From the NCBI GenBank assembly GCA_963707135.1, contig CAVPOY010000042.1:9087-73086 (forward strand): 64,000 bases of DNA, given 5' to 3'. Every line of letters begins with the position of its first letter. Within the stretch, counting starts at the first letter, position 1. Of this stretch, positions 50,451 through 61,415 are shown one piece after another. The stretch comes from JBGSTR01 sp963707135. Its GTDB lineage: Bacteria; Pseudomonadota; Gammaproteobacteria; Chromatiales; Chromatiaceae. The notes under the pieces are model-generated. The model ran no database searches and was not told the origin of the DNA. It saw only the letters and a program-made list of their open reading frames with translations. The position numbers and the translations under genes were made by a program.

Positions 50451-51752
50451 ATGCGCAGACGCGAGTTGACGAAATCGCTACTTCTTGGTGCGGGCCTGGC
50501 GCTCGGCCTATCGGTGGGGCCGACATCGGCCGCCGACGACGAGCCGATCAAGGTCGGAGTCCTGCACTCCTTGTCCGGCACCATGGCCATCAGCGAGACG
50601 ACGCTGAAGGACACCATGCTGATGCTGGTCGAGGAGCAGAACAAGAAGGGCGGGTTGCTCGGCCGGAAACTCGAGGCGGTCGTCGTCGACCCGGCCTCCG
50701 ACTGGCCGCTGTTCGCCGAGAAGGCGCGCGAGCTGATCGAGAAGGACAAGGTGGCCGCCGTCTTCGGCTGCTGGACCTCGGTGTCGCGCAAGTCCGTGCT
50801 GCCGGTGTTCGAAGAGCTGAACGGCCTGCTCTTCTATCCGGTCCAGTACGAGGGCGAGGAGTCGTCGAAGAACGTCTTCTATACCGGCGCCGCGCCCAAC
50901 CAGCAGGCCATTCCCGCCGTCGACTATCTGATGAACGACCTGGGCGTGGAGCGCTGGGTGCTCGCCGGCACCGACTATGTCTACCCCCGCACGACCAACA
51001 AGATCCTCGAGGCGTACCTCAAGCAGAAAGGCGTGGCCGAAGAGGACATCATGATCAACTACACCCCGTTCGGCCACTCGGACTGGCAGTCCATCGTCTC
51101 GGACATCAAGAAGTTTGGCTCCGCGGGTAAAAAGACCGCCGTGGTCTCCACCATCAACGGCGACGCGAACGTGCCTTTCTACAAGGAGCTCGGCAATCAG
51201 GGCGTCTCCGCGGAGGACATCCCCGTGGTGGCCTTCTCGGTCGGTGAGGAGGAGCTCTCCGGCATCGACACCAAGCCGCTGGTCGGCCACCTGGCGGCCT
51301 GGAACTACTTCATGAGCGTCGACGACCCGGCCAACGACGCCTTTATCGAGTCCTGGCACGCCTTCATCGAGAACCCCAAGCGGGTCACCAACGACCCGAT
51401 GGAGGCCCACAAGATCGGCTTCGACCTCTGGGTCAAGGCGGTCGAGAAGGCGGGATCCACGGACACCGACAAGGTCGCCGACGCCATCATCGGGCTTGAG
51501 ACCCCGAATCTGACCGGCGGCACGGCACGGATGCTGCCGAACCACCACATCACCAAGCCGGTGCTGATCGGCGAGATCCAGGACGACGGTCAGTTCGCCG
51601 TGGTCTGGCAGACCGACGCCGAGGTGCCCGGCGATGCCTGGTCCGACTATCTGGAGGGGTCCAAGGACCTGAAGGGCGACTGGACCGCGCCGATCAACTG
51701 CGGCAACTACAACGTCAAGACCGAGAAGTGCCTGGGCTCCCAGGCGCAATAG
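50451..51752 (+). CDS. urtA: UrtA, urea-binding protein of the urea ABC importer
   Basis: 433 residues from the ATG at 50451, with GGAG ahead. The signal peptide begins MRRRELTKSLLLGAG, close to the twin-arginine pattern RRxLxK, so Tat export is possible; tatABC lie about 6 kb away. Type I periplasmic-binding fold: IKVGVLHSLSGTMAISETT at the mature start and VFGCWTSVSRKSVLPVFEE, typical of UrtA/AmiC-like urea binders. Delivers urea to UrtBC. Confidence 0.95.
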   Translation: MRRRELTKSLLLGAGLALGLSVGPTSAADDEPIKVGVLHSLSGTMAISETTLKDTMLMLVEEQNKKGGLLGRKLEAVVVDPASDWPLFAEKARELIEKDKVAAVFGCWTSVSRKSVLPVFEELNGLLFYPVQYEGEESSKNVFYTGAAPNQQAIPAVDYLMNDLGVERWVLAGTDYVYPRTTNKILEAYLKQKGVAEEDIMINYTPFGHSDWQSIVSDIKKFGSAGKKTAVVSTINGDANVPFYKELGNQGVSAEDIPVVAFSVGEEELSGIDTKPLVGHLAAWNYFMSVDDPANDAFIESWHAFIENPKRVTNDPMEAHKIGFDLWVKAVEKAGSTDTDKVADAIIGLETPNLTGGTARMLPNHHITKPVLIGEIQDDGQFAVVWQTDAEVPGDAWSDYLEGSKDLKGDWTAPINCGNYNVKTEKCLGSQAQ

Positions 51753-51758
51753 CCGATA

Positions 51759-51785
51759 GCGCCGGGGTCGTACCGTCCCCGGCGC
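51759..51785 (+). terminator. hairpin between urtA and urtB
   Basis: Nine-base arms GCGCCGGGG and CCCCGGCGC around a 9-base loop, with no T run. It probably protects or partly terminates the urtA message, so the binding protein is made in excess over the membrane parts, a common ABC importer pattern. Confidence 0.5.
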
Positions 51786-51827
51786 GCCACCCCGCGACCG
51801 CCGTCGCGACAGCGACAGATCCCCACC

Positions 51828-53438
51828 ATGCGAACAGTCCCGCCGCGCCTCCTGATCCTGTTGAGCCTGCTCACGGTGCTGTTCGCCATCGGCAACGGGG
51901 CGCTCGCGGCGACGCTCGATGACCTGCTGCCGAACCTCGCGGACCGATCTTTCGCGGTCAAGGAGCGAGCCGCGGACGGGATCGCCGCCAGCGGTGACCC
52001 CCGCGCGCTCAAGATCCTGAGGACCCTGCTGAGCGGAGACCTCTACTACCGGGGCGACGACCAGCGGGTGGTTTTCGCGGAACGCTCCGGCGCGGGCTTC
52101 CGGCTGATCGACCCGCTGACCGGAGACGACCTCGGGGAGGTTGAGCGCCGCGACGCCAAGAAGATCACGGTAAACAACCGGATGCGCGGGCGCCTCAAGG
52201 CGGGGATCGCGGCACTCACGCTCGCAAGCTCGGACCCCGCCACCAGGCTGCGGGCCGCGCGCGAGCTGATGTCCGACGCCAGTCCGGACCTGGTCGATGC
52301 CATGCGCGTCCAACTGGAGAAGGAGACGGACGAGCAGGTGAGCGACACCTTGTCGCTGGCCATCGGGATCGCCGGGTTGACCGCGGAAGAGCCGGCTGCG
52401 CGTCTCGACGCCGCGGGCACGCTGGAAGGCAGCCTGTATCCGGAGGCCCGCAACGCACTCGCGCAGGCCGCCACGCGAGAGCAGGATCCGGCCGTCAAGG
52501 CCGCGATAGAGGAGGCGTTGGCCGGGATCGACGGCACGCTGCGCCTCAACGCCGCCGCCGAGACGCTGTTCTTCGGGCTCAGCCTGGGCTCGGTGCTGGT
52601 GCTGGCGGCCATCGGGCTCGCCATCACCTTCGGTGTCATGGGCGTGATCAACATGGCCCATGGCGAGCTGATCATGCTCGGGGCCTACACCACCTATCTG
52701 GTCCAGCAGGCGATGCCTGGCGCCATCGATTACTCCCTGCTGGTCGCGGTCCCGGCCGCGTTCCTGGTCTCGGGTCTGTTCGGCATCCTGATCGAGCGGA
52801 CCGTGATCCGGTTCCTCTACGGCCGGCCGTTGGAGACGCTGCTCGCGACCTTCGGCATCAGCCTGATCCTGCAGCAATTGGTGCGCACGGCCATCTCCGC
52901 GCAGAACGTGGCGGTCGAAAATCCGTCGTGGATGAGCGGGTCGCTGCAGATCAATCCCGTGCTGGCCCTTACGTACAACCGCCTGTATATCGTGGTATTC
53001 GCGCTGCTGGTGTTCGTTGCACTGCTGATGATCCTGAAGCGCACGGCCCTGGGGCTTCAGGTTCGGGCGGTGTCCCAAAACCGGGCGATGGCGCGCGCCA
53101 TGGGGGTGCGCTCGGCGCGCGTGGACGCGCTGACCTTCGGGCTGGGGGCCGGGATCGCCGGCGTCGCCGGCGTCGCCCTATCCCAGCTCACCAACGTCGG
53201 CCCAAACATGGGGCAGGCCTACATCATCGATTCTTTCATGGTGGTCGTGTTCGGCGGCGTGGGAAACCTCTGGGGCACGCTGGTCGGGGGGCTGACCCTC
53301 GGTGTCGCGAACAAGCTGATGGAGCCCTGGGCGGGAGCGGTGCTCGCGAAGATCCTGGTGCTGGTGTTCATCATCCTGTTCATCCAGAAGCGTCCGCGCG
53401 GCCTGTTCCCGCAGCGCGGCCGGGCGGCGGAGGGCTGA
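51828..53438 (+). CDS. urtB: UrtB, urea ABC importer permease
   Basis: 536 residues. Signal-like N terminus, then about 215 residues of Ala/Leu-rich HEAT-like helices that face the periplasm (a UrtB trait), then a LivH-type permease of about eight helices starting near residue 240 (AAIGLAITFGVMGVINMAHG). Pairs with UrtC. Confidence 0.95.
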   Translation: MRTVPPRLLILLSLLTVLFAIGNGALAATLDDLLPNLADRSFAVKERAADGIAASGDPRALKILRTLLSGDLYYRGDDQRVVFAERSGAGFRLIDPLTGDDLGEVERRDAKKITVNNRMRGRLKAGIAALTLASSDPATRLRAARELMSDASPDLVDAMRVQLEKETDEQVSDTLSLAIGIAGLTAEEPAARLDAAGTLEGSLYPEARNALAQAATREQDPAVKAAIEEALAGIDGTLRLNAAAETLFFGLSLGSVLVLAAIGLAITFGVMGVINMAHGELIMLGAYTTYLVQQAMPGAIDYSLLVAVPAAFLVSGLFGILIERTVIRFLYGRPLETLLATFGISLILQQLVRTAISAQNVAVENPSWMSGSLQINPVLALTYNRLYIVVFALLVFVALLMILKRTALGLQVRAVSQNRAMARAMGVRSARVDALTFGLGAGIAGVAGVALSQLTNVGPNMGQAYIIDSFMVVVFGGVGNLWGTLVGGLTLGVANKLMEPWAGAVLAKILVLVFIILFIQKRPRGLFPQRGRAAEG

Positions 53439-53441
53439 TCC

Positions 53442-54554
53442 ATGGGACTGGTGAAGGCGCTGCGCGGGGATTCGGGCGGCCAGGCCATGATGGCGGTCCT
53501 GCTGTTGATCGCCGTCGTCGTGCCCGTCCTCAATCTCATGGTGCCCGCGTCGAGCCCGTGGCACGTCTCGACCTTCACGGTCACGCTGCTCGGCAAGTAC
53601 CTGACCTACGCGCTGCTGGCGGTCGCGGTCGACCTGGTCTGGGGCTACCTCGGGATCCTGAGCCTGGGCCACGGCGCCTTCTTCGCGCTGGGCGGCTACG
53701 CCATGGGCATGTACCTGATGCGCCAGATCGGCGACCGCGGCGTCTACGGCAACCCGGATCTGCCGGACTTCATGGTCTTCCTAAACTGGCAGGAGCTGCC
53801 CTGGTTCTGGCACGGGTTCGACCAGTTCTGGTTCGCGGCCCTGATGATCCTGCTGGTGCCAGGGCTGCTCGCGTTCGTATTCGGCTGGCTCGCCTTCCGC
53901 TCGCGGGTGACCGGCGTCTATCTGTCGATCATCACCCAGGCGCTGACCTATGCGCTGATGCTCGCCTTCTTCCGCAACGAGATGGGCTTCGGTGGCAACA
54001 ACGGGCTGACCGACTTCAAGGACCTGCTCGGCTTCGACCTGCAGAGCGATGCAACCCGGATCGGCCTGTTCCTGGCCTCCGCTATCGCACTGGCGCTGGG
54101 CTATCTGGCCTGCCGCTTCATCGTCACCTCGCGGCTCGGTCGGGTGGCGGTGGCGATCCGCGACGCCGAGTCCCGCACCCGGTTCATCGGCTACCGCGTC
54201 GACCGGGTGAAGGTGGCCATCTTCAGCTTCTCGGCGATGATCGCCGGGGTGGCCGGGGCGCTCTACGTGCCCCAGGTCGGCATCATCAACCCCGGCGAGT
54301 TCTCGCCGCTCAATTCCATCGAGCTGGTCATCTGGGTGGCGGTCGGCGGGCGAGCAACCCTCTACGGCGCGGTGATCGGGGCGGTGCTGGTCAATTACGG
54401 CAAGACCTACTTCACCGGCGTCTTTCCGGAGGCCTGGCTGTTCGCGCTCGGCGGGCTGTTCGTATTCGTGACCCTGTTCCTGCCTAGCGGTATCGCCGGG
54501 CTGTTCAGACGGCTGCGCGGGCGTGCGCCGGAGCCGGGGAGCGAGCCGGCATGA
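53442..54554 (+). CDS. urtC: UrtC, urea ABC importer permease
   Basis: 370 residues, LivM-type. About nine membrane helices; the GYLGILSLGHGAFFALGGYA start motif and GNNGLTDFKDLLGF segment match UrtC. Begins 3 bp after urtB and overlaps urtD by 4 bp. Confidence 0.95.
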   Translation: MGLVKALRGDSGGQAMMAVLLLIAVVVPVLNLMVPASSPWHVSTFTVTLLGKYLTYALLAVAVDLVWGYLGILSLGHGAFFALGGYAMGMYLMRQIGDRGVYGNPDLPDFMVFLNWQELPWFWHGFDQFWFAALMILLVPGLLAFVFGWLAFRSRVTGVYLSIITQALTYALMLAFFRNEMGFGGNNGLTDFKDLLGFDLQSDATRIGLFLASAIALALGYLACRFIVTSRLGRVAVAIRDAESRTRFIGYRVDRVKVAIFSFSAMIAGVAGALYVPQVGIINPGEFSPLNSIELVIWVAVGGRATLYGAVIGAVLVNYGKTYFTGVFPEAWLFALGGLFVFVTLFLPSGIAGLFRRLRGRAPEPGSEPA

Positions 54555-55381
54555 GCGGACTTCAGCAGTTCCGGGATTCCATGCGCCGCGACCGGCAATG
54601 GGATTTCATGTATTCGGTCAAGGACCTGGATCTCGACGTCAGCCAGGGGATCATTCTCTATCTGGAGGGCCTGAACGTCAGCTTCGACGGCTTCAAGGCC
54701 ATCAATGACCTGAATTTCTATGTCAACGCCGGTGAGCTTCGCTGCGTCATCGGGCCAAATGGCGCCGGCAAGACGACGATGATGGACATCGTGACCGGCA
54801 AGACCCGGCCCGACTCGGGCACCGCCTACTATGGCCGCAACATCGACCTGCTGCGTCTCTCCGAATCGGAGATCGCCGAGATCGGCATCGGTCGCAAGTT
54901 TCAGAAGCCGACGGTCTTCGAGCACCACACGGTCTACGAGAACCTCGAGCTCGCGATGTCCGGGGACAAACGGGTCTTCCCGACCCTGTTCGCGCGGCTC
55001 TCGGGCGCGCAGCGCGACCGCATCGACGAGGTGCTGGCGATCATCGGCCTCGCCGGACAGGCGCGCCGTGCCGCCGGCGCCCTGTCACACGGCGAAAAGC
55101 AGTGGCTCGAAATCGGCATGCTGCTGATGCAGGACCCGCAGCTCTTGCTCGTCGACGAGCCCGTCGCGGGCATGACCCACCAGGAGATGGACCGAACCGC
55201 GGAGCTGCTGCTGTCGCTAGAGGGCCGGCACTCGGTGGTGGTGGTCGAGCACGACATGGACTTCGTGCGCTCCATCGCCAAGCGCGTGACCGTGCTGCAC
55301 CAGGGCTCGGTGCTGGCCGAGGGCAGCATGGACGAGGTGCAGAGCGATCCGCGCGTGATCGAGGTCTATCTCGGAGAATGA
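54551..55381 (+). CDS. urtD: UrtD, urea ABC importer ATPase
   Basis: 276 residues. Walker A GPNGAGKTTMMD (about residue 76), signature region LSHGEKQWLEIGM and Walker B LLLVDEPVAGMT. The N-terminal 50 residues precede the ABC core, as usual for UrtD. Dimerises with UrtE. Confidence 0.96.
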   Translation: MSGLQQFRDSMRRDRQWDFMYSVKDLDLDVSQGIILYLEGLNVSFDGFKAINDLNFYVNAGELRCVIGPNGAGKTTMMDIVTGKTRPDSGTAYYGRNIDLLRLSESEIAEIGIGRKFQKPTVFEHHTVYENLELAMSGDKRVFPTLFARLSGAQRDRIDEVLAIIGLAGQARRAAGALSHGEKQWLEIGMLLMQDPQLLLVDEPVAGMTHQEMDRTAELLLSLEGRHSVVVVEHDMDFVRSIAKRVTVLHQGSVLAEGSMDEVQSDPRVIEVYLGE

Positions 55382-55412
55382 GCCAGCACCGCGACAAGAG
55401 CCTGCCAAACCG

Positions 55413-56108
55413 ATGCTCAAGATAACGGGCCTTAACCAATACTACGGCGAGAGCCATACCCTCTGGGACCTGGACCTGGATATACCCGAGGGCCAGTGCA
55501 CCTGCGTCATGGGCCGCAACGGGGTCGGCAAGACGACCTTGATGCAGTGCATCATGGGCCTGCTGCCGCTGCGCGCCGGCACGCTGGATTACCAGGGGCG
55601 GGACCTGACCAGGCTCGCGGCGGAGAGGCGCGCGGAGCTCGGTATCGGCTACGTCCCCCAGGGCCGGCAGATATTCCCGCTGCTGACCGTCGAGGAGAAC
55701 CTCCAGATCGGTCTGCCGGCAAGGTCCGATCGGGCCCGCACGATTCCGGCGATCGTCTTCGAGCTGTTTCCGGTCCTGAAAGAGATGCGCCGCCGGCGCG
55801 GGGGGGACCTTTCCGGGGGCCAGCAGCAGCAGCTCGCGATCGGGCGTGCGCTGGTGATCGACCCCAAGCTGCTGATCCTCGATGAGCCGACGGAGGGCAT
55901 TCAGCCCAATATCGTCCACGAGATCGGCGACATCATCCGGCGGCTGATCGCCGAGTTGGGCTTGACCGTGATCCTGGTGGAGCAGAAGCTGCCCTTCGCC
56001 CGCCGGGTCGCGGACCGGTTCCTGATCCTCGATCGGGGCCGGGCGATGGCTACCGGTGCAATGGCGGGGCTGAGCGATGATCTGGTTCGGGAGTACCTGA
56101 CCGTCTGA
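55413..56108 (+). CDS. urtE: UrtE, urea ABC importer ATPase
   Basis: 231 residues, LivF-type. Walker A GRNGVGKTTLMQ, signature LSGGQQQQLAIGRAL and Walker B LLILDEPTEGIQP. Starts 31 bp after urtD; last gene of the importer. Confidence 0.96.
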   Translation: MLKITGLNQYYGESHTLWDLDLDIPEGQCTCVMGRNGVGKTTLMQCIMGLLPLRAGTLDYQGRDLTRLAAERRAELGIGYVPQGRQIFPLLTVEENLQIGLPARSDRARTIPAIVFELFPVLKEMRRRRGGDLSGGQQQQLAIGRALVIDPKLLILDEPTEGIQPNIVHEIGDIIRRLIAELGLTVILVEQKLPFARRVADRFLILDRGRAMATGAMAGLSDDLVREYLTV

Positions 56109-56129
56109 ACGAGAATAACGAGAGAATTT

Positions 56130-56260
56130 GAACCGCCAAGACGCAAAGGACGCCAAGACGAGCCACGGGGCGGCACGCGGGTGGATTTCAGCGGCTGGGC
56201 AAGACCTGAGCCCCGCATTGTTCGCGGAACAATCTGGCGATCCTGGCGCCTTGGCGGCTC
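56130..56260. repeat. 131-bp palindromic repeat element (NRQDAK type) between urtE and ureD
   Basis: The ends are imperfect inverted repeats of about 28 bp: GAACCGCCAAGACGCAAAGG on the left and, read in reverse, GAGCCGCCAAGGCGCCAGGA on the right. The left arm also repeats CGCCAAGACG at 56134 and 56151. In one frame it reads MNRQDAKDAK, and the right arm read backward gives the LASLASWR type of peptide, both known to me as frequent spurious translations of a dispersed intergenic repeat. It fills the gap between transporter and urease genes. Confidence 0.6.
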
Positions 56261-56280
56261 CACCTGCCGGAGTCGATTGG

Positions 56281-57138
56281 ATGCCGCTCGCTTCCGACAT
56301 TGAGGCCGACGCCGTCCCGCCGGCGGAGCACGCGGGCTGGCGCGCCCTGCTCGAGCTGCGGTTCGAGGCGGTTGGCGGACGCACCGTCCTCGCCGGCAAA
56401 CGCCACCATGGGCCCTTGACCGTGCAGCGCCCGTTCTACCCGGAAGGGGCCCCCGCTCACATCTATGTGCTCCACCCGCCGGGCGGCCTGGTGGGTGGCG
56501 ATGAGCTCGATCTGAGCGTGTCGGTCGGTGCGGGTGCCCACGCGCTGATCACCACGCCGGGGGCGGCGAAACTCTATCGCAGCGCGGGACCCCGCGCGCG
56601 CCAGACCCAACGCCTGATCGTGGCGCCCGGCGGCGTGCTGGAATGGTTTCCGCAGGAGAACATCCTGTTCCCCGGGGCCCACGCCGACCTGCTGACCGAG
56701 GTCCGCCTCGGCGGCGACGCCCGCTTTATCGGCTGGGAGGTGCATTGTCTCGGCCGCCCCGTGATCGGCGAGCGATTCGCGACCGGCACCGCCGACATGG
56801 GGCTCAAGGTGTCGCGCGACGGGGCGCCGCTGCTGATCGAGCGCCTGCGGGTCGACGGCGAGACGAGCCTCGAGGGCGCGAGCGGCCTGCGCGGCTTTCC
56901 GGTCAGCGCGACCTTCATCGCATCGGGGACGAGCGCGGAAGCCCTCGGCGCGGTGCGCGCGGGGCTGCCGCGGCCCGACCTCGTCTGTTCGGCGACCCGC
57001 GTCGAAGACCTGTTGGTGGCCCGCTGCCTGGCCCGCGGCAGCGAGCCCGTGCGACGGTTTTTCGTCGCGCTTTGGGGCATACTGCGCCCTGGCCTGATCG
57101 GGCGTGAGCCCTGCCCCCCGAGGATCTGGGAGACCTGA
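56281..57138 (+). CDS. ureD: UreD (UreH), urease accessory protein
   Basis: 285 residues from the ATG at 56281 with GGAG ahead; the open frame upstream to 56128 is only the repeat. Beta-rich fold: [20 protein letters not shown] then [13 protein letters not shown] (shown as [10 protein letters not shown] and [11 protein letters not shown]), and [14 protein letters not shown]. UreD forms a scaffold with UreF and UreG for nickel insertion, but those genes are not in the window. Confidence 0.95.
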   Translation: MPLASDIEADAVPPAEHAGWRALLELRFEAVGGRTVLAGKRHHGPLTVQRPFYPEGAPAHIYVLHPPGGLVGGDELDLSVSVGAGAHALITTPGAAKLYRSAGPRARQTQRLIVAPGGVLEWFPQENILFPGAHADLLTEVRLGGDARFIGWEVHCLGRPVIGERFATGTADMGLKVSRDGAPLLIERLRVDGETSLEGASGLRGFPVSATFIASGTSAEALGAVRAGLPRPDLVCSATRVEDLLVARCLARGSEPVRRFFVALWGILRPGLIGREPCPPRIWET

Positions 57139-57175
57139 TGCCGCGACGACCGGCGTTCCCCTACTGGAGCCCACG

Positions 57176-57478
57176 ATGGAGCTGACCCCGCGAGAGAAAG
57201 ACAAGCTGCTGTTGTTCACCGCCGGTCTTCTGGCCGAGCGGCGCAAGGCCCGGGGCCTGCAGCTCAACTATCCCGAGGCGGTGGCCTTCATCAGCTGCGC
57301 GATCCTGGAGGGTGCCCGCGAGGGCCGGACGGTTGCCGAGCTGATGGATTACGGCCGTACGCTCTTGACGCGAGCGGATGTCATGGACGGCATCCCCGAG
57401 ATGGTCAAGGAGGTCCAGGTCGAGGCCACCTTCCCCGACGGGACCAAGCTGGTCACGGTGCACGAGCCTATCGTCTGA
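57176..57478 (+). CDS. ureA: UreA, urease gamma subunit
   Basis: 100 residues, standard length: [20 protein letters not shown] and [20 protein letters not shown]. Structural subunit of the (alpha beta gamma)3 enzyme. 37 bp after ureD. Confidence 0.97.
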   Translation: MELTPREKDKLLLFTAGLLAERRKARGLQLNYPEAVAFISCAILEGAREGRTVAELMDYGRTLLTRADVMDGIPEMVKEVQVEATFPDGTKLVTVHEPIV

Positions 57479-57536
57479 CGGTCGGTCCGGACGATCCATC
57501 GCGCGGACCGTTTCCTCCCGAACTGAGGCTTCCGAC

Positions 57537-57854
57537 ATGATCCCAGGTGAAGTCATCACCGCCCCCGGCGACATCGAGCTCAACGCCGGCCGTCAGGCGC
57601 TCACCATCGAGGTCGCCAACGCCGGCGACCGGCCGATCCAGGTGGGCTCCCATTATCATTTCTACGAGACCAACCACGCGCTGTCCTTCGATCGCGAGGC
57701 GACCCGCGGGCTACCGGCTCGATATACCGGCCGGTACCGCGGTGCGCTTCGAGCCCGGCCAATCCCGGACCGTCAAGCTGATCCCCTATGCGGGCGCCAG
57801 AAAGGTCTATGGTTTCAACGCCCGGGTGATGGGCGCACTGGACGGGGGTACGCC

Positions 57855-57858
<4 letters not shown>
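57537..57858 (+). CDS. ureB: UreB, urease beta subunit (one apparent frameshift)
   Basis: Begins [19 protein letters not shown], and [20 protein letters not shown] follows. The frame then breaks at the GGG of 57708-57710; with one G fewer it continues [17 protein letters not shown] and ends in [18 protein letters not shown] at 57858. Corrected length 106 residues. As sequenced, the break instead runs ureB into the ureC frame, making an artificial fusion. Stop overlaps the ureC start (ATGA). Confidence 0.93.
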
Positions 57859-59558
<1,700 letters not shown>

Positions 59559-59614
59559 GCGTGGTCGGCGCGGCGAACCGACCGTGCGAAGCCCGCCGCG
59601 GCTGATCCCGGGCC

Positions 59615-60832
59615 GTGGCAAGCTCCCTATCGACCCGCCGCTACTGGCTGCCGCAGCTCATCGCACTGCTCCTGGTCGCGCTCGCCGGAACAGTCCCCTT
59701 CTGGCTGACCGACCTGGATATCCAGGTCGCGTCCCTGTTCTACCACCCCGAGGCGGACGACCCCTGGTTCGAGGCCCAGCAGCCGCTGTGGTCCTTCTTC
59801 TATGTCGCCTCGCCGCTGCTGGCCGGGTTCGTCATGCTCGGGGGCCTGTTCGTGCTGGCCGCCGGCGCGGTGTCGAGACGGTTCCGCCGGGTGAGGCTCG
59901 TCGCCGTCTTCATCACGGCCGCGGCGGTGCTCGGTCCCGGGCTGATCGTCAATGGCGTGTTCAAGGACAACTGGGGGCGACCGCGCCCGAACCAGATCAC
60001 GGAGCTTGGCGGTACCGGCGACTATCTGCCGCCGCTGATGCGGGGGGAGCCCGGAAAGGGTAAGTCGTTTCCGTCCGGACACGCATCGGTAGGCTACATG
60101 CTCGGGGCCTTCTTCCTGGTCTGGCTGCGCCGGCGCCCGGCGCTGGCCTGGTCCGCGCTCGCCGGCTCGGTCTTCCTCGGCACCCTGATCGGCGTCGGGC
60201 GCATGGCGGCCGGGGACCATTTCCTGTCCGACGTCATCTGGGCCTGGGTGATTGCCTACGGCATCGCCTGGCTGCTCTATTACCCGGTGCTTCGCGTCCC
60301 CTGGCGGGAGGATGCCTCGGCCGGCCAGCCGGAGCCGCCGATGCGCCCGCTGAGGCACCCGGTGCTGACGGCCGGGGCCTTTGGGATCGCGGCGCTGGTC
60401 ATGTTGGTGCTGGTGCTGTCGGCGACCCCGGTCGCCGTGACCGACCGGGAACTGATCCGGCCCGGCGAGTTCGACCCGGACCCGACGGTCCTTCGGATCA
60501 TCGCGGATCAGGGGGACCTGGTGTTCTTCTGGCCCGGTGGGGAGGAACGCACGGCGGTACTGATGCTAAAGGCACGGGGCTTCGGTCTCCCTGGCGCGCG
60601 TGTCGATCACGACATGGTCTCCGAGGACGGCGTGCTCACCTACCGGCTGGCGCACTCGGGCTATTTCACCGAGAAGAACACCCAGCTGGCCGTCGGCCTG
60701 GTGCCGCAGAAATGGACCCGTGTCGAGGCCCGCACCGGCTCCGGCGACATCCTCGTCTACCCGCACCACGTCGAGCTTCCGACGCTGGAGCTTCATACCG
60801 ACGACGGGGAAGTGACCAGACTCGCGCCCTGA
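59615..60832 (+). CDS. PAP2-family lipid phosphatase with C-terminal extra domain
   Basis: 405 residues from the GTG at 59615. Six-helix PAP2 core with complete motifs: KX6RP (KDNWGRPRP, Lys117), PSGH (153-156) and RX5HX3D (Arg196, His202, Asp206), so active. After it comes an additional membrane helix (about 250-272), then a periplasmic, beta-rich domain of about 130 residues (LVFFWPGGEERTAVLMLKAR) not usual in the family. Substrate might be undecaprenyl pyrophosphate or lipid A phosphate; unknown. Confidence 0.88.
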   Translation: MASSLSTRRYWLPQLIALLLVALAGTVPFWLTDLDIQVASLFYHPEADDPWFEAQQPLWSFFYVASPLLAGFVMLGGLFVLAAGAVSRRFRRVRLVAVFITAAAVLGPGLIVNGVFKDNWGRPRPNQITELGGTGDYLPPLMRGEPGKGKSFPSGHASVGYMLGAFFLVWLRRRPALAWSALAGSVFLGTLIGVGRMAAGDHFLSDVIWAWVIAYGIAWLLYYPVLRVPWREDASAGQPEPPMRPLRHPVLTAGAFGIAALVMLVLVLSATPVAVTDRELIRPGEFDPDPTVLRIIADQGDLVFFWPGGEERTAVLMLKARGFGLPGARVDHDMVSEDGVLTYRLAHSGYFTEKNTQLAVGLVPQKWTRVEARTGSGDILVYPHHVELPTLELHTDDGEVTRLAP

Positions 60833-61054
60833 TCGAGGGTGCGAAGTGGCCCCGTCGTTCTGACCAGCGCAGGCCGTGTCAGTCAGGGCACCTGCAGATG
60901 CTCCGTACCGCCTTCGTCAGACTTGGGCAAGTCCCCAAAATGCCCCATATCATCGGACGGGCACTACTGAATTGCGTGTGCGATTAGGCGCCCAGTAAGC
61001 TTGCGGCTTTCGCCACCGGAAGCAATGACTCCAACCTGACGGATATCCAAAGAA

Positions 61055-61270
61055 ATGAACCTCTTCCAGCACAACATGGGCAAGACGGATCGCATCGTAC
61101 GAGCCGTCCTCGGTGTCCTCCTGATCGGAAACGTCTTCTTCGCCCTTCAGAACCCCATCGGGTGGGTCGGCGTGATCCTGTTGGCGACTGCCATCTTCGG
61201 CATTTGCCCGCTCTACTCGCTGCTGGGGCTCAACACCAAGTCCGCCGCGGAGAAGGTGGGCCTGAAGTAG
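61055..61270 (+). CDS. DUF2892 small inner-membrane protein
   Basis: 71 residues with two hydrophobic stretches (VLGVLLIGNVFFAL; VGVILLATAIFGICPLYSLL), matching DUF2892. The GICPLYSLLG end is typical and is often found near rhodanese-type sulfur genes. No partner is seen here. The 222 bp upstream show no gene. Confidence 0.82.
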   Translation: MNLFQHNMGKTDRIVRAVLGVLLIGNVFFALQNPIGWVGVILLATAIFGICPLYSLLGLNTKSAAEKVGLK

Positions 61271-61415
61271 CGGCGGCCGGTACTGCCGGCTTCCGACCCA
61301 TCGCGGGATAGACCTGCACGGCAGAAGGGTCGGGGCATGGCGGCTGAGAGAGCGGGGCTCCTGGTTTCTCTGTTCCGTTTGTCTTTCGGTCGCCTGCTCC
61401 TTATCCCACGCGCTA

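Noticed and set aside
50508..53078. 856-codon minus-strand frame over urtA and urtB
   Set aside because: Antisense shadow with repetitive composition; no start context.
56128..56280. N-terminal extension of UreD beginning MNRQDAKDAK
   Set aside because: This is the translated palindromic repeat, not protein; conserved UreD begins at 56281.
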